From an uncultured Bryobacterales bacterium (GTDB taxonomy: Bacteria; Acidobacteriota; Terriglobia; Bryobacterales; Bryobacteraceae): DNA of 64,000 nt. How positions within the stretch are numbered: position 1 is the first letter of the stretch; every line of letters begins with the position of its first letter. A program made the translations under genes and the position numbers. Below the pieces are notes generated by a model. It did not search any database. It was given only the letters and a program-made list of their open reading frames with translations, and had not been told where the DNA came from. Positions 62,377 to 64,000 of the stretch are shown piece by piece. The stretch lies in the NCBI GenBank assembly GCA_937959285.1, contig CALGAR010000025.1:1-64000 (forward strand). Reading direction: 5' to 3'.

Positions 62377-64000
62377 TTGAAGATGCGTTCGCAGATTCTT
62401 GGGGTTTTAGGGCTCAGTGCACTTACCTGCCTGCTGCCCAAACAGGGAACCGCACAGGAAGTTACGGCGGGCGTTTATGGCATCGTGCAGGACCAGTCCG
62501 GGGCAGTGATCCCCGGGGCTACGGTCAAGCTGAGAAACACGGCGACCGGCCGGATGCAGCACACCACGTCGGACGAATCGGGCAATTTTACGGTTCCATT
62601 TCTTCCGATCGGCGTCTACGAGCTTTCCGCCGAAGCGCCGGGCTTCAAGCGGGTGGTTATACCCGACATCACGCTGCGCGTGAATGAGAACCGGCGTATC
62701 GTTTTCACGATGGATGTTGGCGACGTCGCCGACTCGATCACCGTGGAAGCGGCGGCTGTAGCGGTCAACACGGCATCGGGTACAACCAGTCAGCTCCAGG
62801 ACGGCAAGGATATGGTCAAGCTTCCTACGGCTGGCCGGAACGTCCTGCCGTTCGCGCTGTTAATGCCCGGCGTCGTTTCCGATGATCCCTACTCGCGCAC
62901 CGCCAATCGGGCCATGGTGAACGGCATACGCCCGACCCATAATGCCTGGCTGCTGGACGGCGGCTACAACATCGACACCGGAGGCAACTGGGGCTCGCCC
63001 ATGGCGCCGAACCTTGAATCGGTCGCCGAGTTCCGCGCGATCCGCGGCAATTACAGCGCAGAGTTCGGAACGGGCGGAGGCAGCCAGTTCAACGTCATTA
63101 CGAAGTCCGGAACAAACGACTTACATGGGACTCTCTATTACTGGCTCCGTAATGACAAACTAAATGCCAGGAATTACTTTTCGCCCCGCCGGGAACCGTT
63201 CAAGGGGAACGATTTTGGTTTTTCTGTCGGCGGACCGGTATATATTCCAAAAGTCTACGACGGACGCAACAAGACATTCTTCTTCGTGCTTCTCGGCTGG
63301 GTCAGGGAGAGACAGGAGCAGCAATTCTCGGCCATCCTTCCGACGCCTGCGCAGCGTTCGGGCGATTTCAGCGCCTTAGGCAAGACGATTGTCGATCCTG
63401 ACACGAAGATGCCTTTCCCGAATAACGTGATCCCGTCCTCCATGCTGGATCCGAATGCCCTCGCTTACTCCCGGATGTATCCGGAGCTGAACTTCGCGGA
63501 CTCAGCGGGGCGAAATTGGACGGCTTTACAGGGTCGTCTGGCGGACCGGACGGAGCGGAATTTCCGCGTCGATCATCATTTCAGCGAAACGCACCGCGTG
63601 ATGTACCGCTATACGCCCGAATACCGCCTGTCGCGATACAGGGTCAGCCCCGGATTCGATTTTCTCGAGCGTGAGGATCGGGTTCCCGCCCGGAACATGA
63701 CAGCGAACTATAACGCGGTGTTGCGTCCAAACCTGATCAATGACTTCAATTGGACGCGCAGCCACAATCGGATCATGTATTTCCCACCGGAATTTGGCTC
63801 GCAGGCCTGGGGCATCAACATTCCGCAGATCTTCGAGGATACGCCGGAAACCTATCCGCTGGACAGCCTGAATCTGAAAGCCGTACCCGACCGGGTTCCG
63901 GGATTCAGCATCACGGGCTATGCGGGCGTCAATCCCGATGCGCCGTGGAGTAACTATCAGACCATTTACGAGCTGAAGGACAACCTGACCTGGATCAAAG
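62377..64000 (+). CDS. Oar-like TonB-dependent receptor, cut by window end
   Basis: The partial protein (541 codons in the window, no stop) starts at TTG 62377, with AAAGGGGAT about 7 nt upstream; ATG 62383 is the alternative. It has a signal peptide (MRSQILGVLGLSALTCLLPK), a carboxypeptidase-regulatory-like domain (VYGIVQDQSGAVIPGATVKL, FLPIGVYELSAEAPGFK), a plug with DGGYNIDTGGNW and ITKSGTNDLHGTLYYWLRND, and the beginning of the barrel (TFFFVLLGWVRERQEQQFSA). Same class as the receptor at 8234-11398 but clearly a different paralogue. It lies downstream of a sugar-type propeller protein. Confidence 0.92.
   Translation, partial: MKMRSQILGVLGLSALTCLLPKQGTAQEVTAGVYGIVQDQSGAVIPGATVKLRNTATGRMQHTTSDESGNFTVPFLPIGVYELSAEAPGFKRVVIPDITLRVNENRRIVFTMDVGDVADSITVEAAAVAVNTASGTTSQLQDGKDMVKLPTAGRNVLPFALLMPGVVSDDPYSRTANRAMVNGIRPTHNAWLLDGGYNIDTGGNWGSPMAPNLESVAEFRAIRGNYSAEFGTGGGSQFNVITKSGTNDLHGTLYYWLRNDKLNARNYFSPRREPFKGNDFGFSVGGPVYIPKVYDGRNKTFFFVLLGWVRERQEQQFSAILPTPAQRSGDFSALGKTIVDPDTKMPFPNNVIPSSMLDPNALAYSRMYPELNFADSAGRNWTALQGRLADRTERNFRVDHHFSETHRVMYRYTPEYRLSRYRVSPGFDFLEREDRVPARNMTANYNAVLRPNLINDFNWTRSHNRIMYFPPEFGSQAWGINIPQIFEDTPETYPLDSLNLKAVPDRVPGFSITGYAGVNPDAPWSNYQTIYELKDNLTWIK

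Overview
The window looks like a high-GC chromosomal segment of an Acidobacteriota bacterium, most like the Solibacteres/Bryobacterales group. The reasons are the very large Oar-like TonB-dependent receptors with an N-terminal carboxypeptidase-regulatory domain, an ECF sigma factor translationally coupled to a membrane Ser/Thr kinase with a repeat-rich C-terminus, an ADOP/MacB-type permease, a TIGR03790 protein, a PQQ-dependent dehydrogenase and many Tat-type secreted oxidoreductases and hydrolases. The assignment rests on gene content only. I saw no rRNA, tRNA, CRISPR array or intact insertion sequence.

Layout. 1-1300: a structured palindromic element, a collapsed AraC-type regulator and the 3' half of a VOC (glyoxalase-like) gene, which ends abruptly where the respiratory operon begins. 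1238-7446: a tightly overlapping plus-strand respiratory operon (ActF-like quinol oxidoreductase subunit, proline-rich membrane protein, SCO chaperone, CoxB with a fused cytochrome c, A2-type CoxA, CoxC, CoxD). 7.5-14.3 kb, minus strand: a conserved unknown protein, a giant TonB-dependent receptor, an M19 dipeptidase-like protein, an aldose 1-epimerase and a Cys-rich secreted protein. 14.3-17.8 kb, plus: a lutABC lactate-utilisation operon and a beta-barrel protein. 17.8-25.5 kb, minus: a secreted regulatory-like-domain protein, SMC with a possible short leader ORF, and a large secreted Vps62-like protein. 25.6-29 kb, plus: NIPSNAP, GH15 and an exported aldo/keto reductase. 29-38 kb: two HpaI-type aldolases, a decayed stretch (rhodanese, TonB-C fragment, frameshifted ADOP permease), a PQQ sugar dehydrogenase, an M14 peptidase and a D-2-hydroxyacid dehydrogenase. 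38-41 kb: a putative c-di-GMP pair (PilZ plus degenerate GGDEF), a small membrane protein antisense to PilZ, and LysR coupled to a tail-anchored protein. 41-51 kb: TIGR03790, NadD, a zinc-ribbon membrane protein, Nth, Gfo/Idh/MocA, a response regulator, TauE/SafE, a peroxiredoxin, MFS-QueC and a PAS/GAF histidine kinase. 51-57 kb: an oligopeptidase, an orphan ABC-2 permease, a sulfatase and a frameshifted enolase-superfamily gene. 57-64 kb: an ECF-kinase pair, a PQQ-like propeller protein and a TonB-dependent receptor cut by the window end.

How it works together. The cox operon is a caa3-type terminal oxidase branch, but only the last alternative complex III subunit is left beside it. The rest fits a polymer- and carbohydrate-degrading lifestyle: receptors for uptake, secreted peptidases, sulfatase, epimerase and GH15, then sugar-acid and lactate oxidation. 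Four separate loci carry frame disruptions or deletions (AraC, TonB-C, ADOP permease, enolase). This means either real gene decay or local assembly error.
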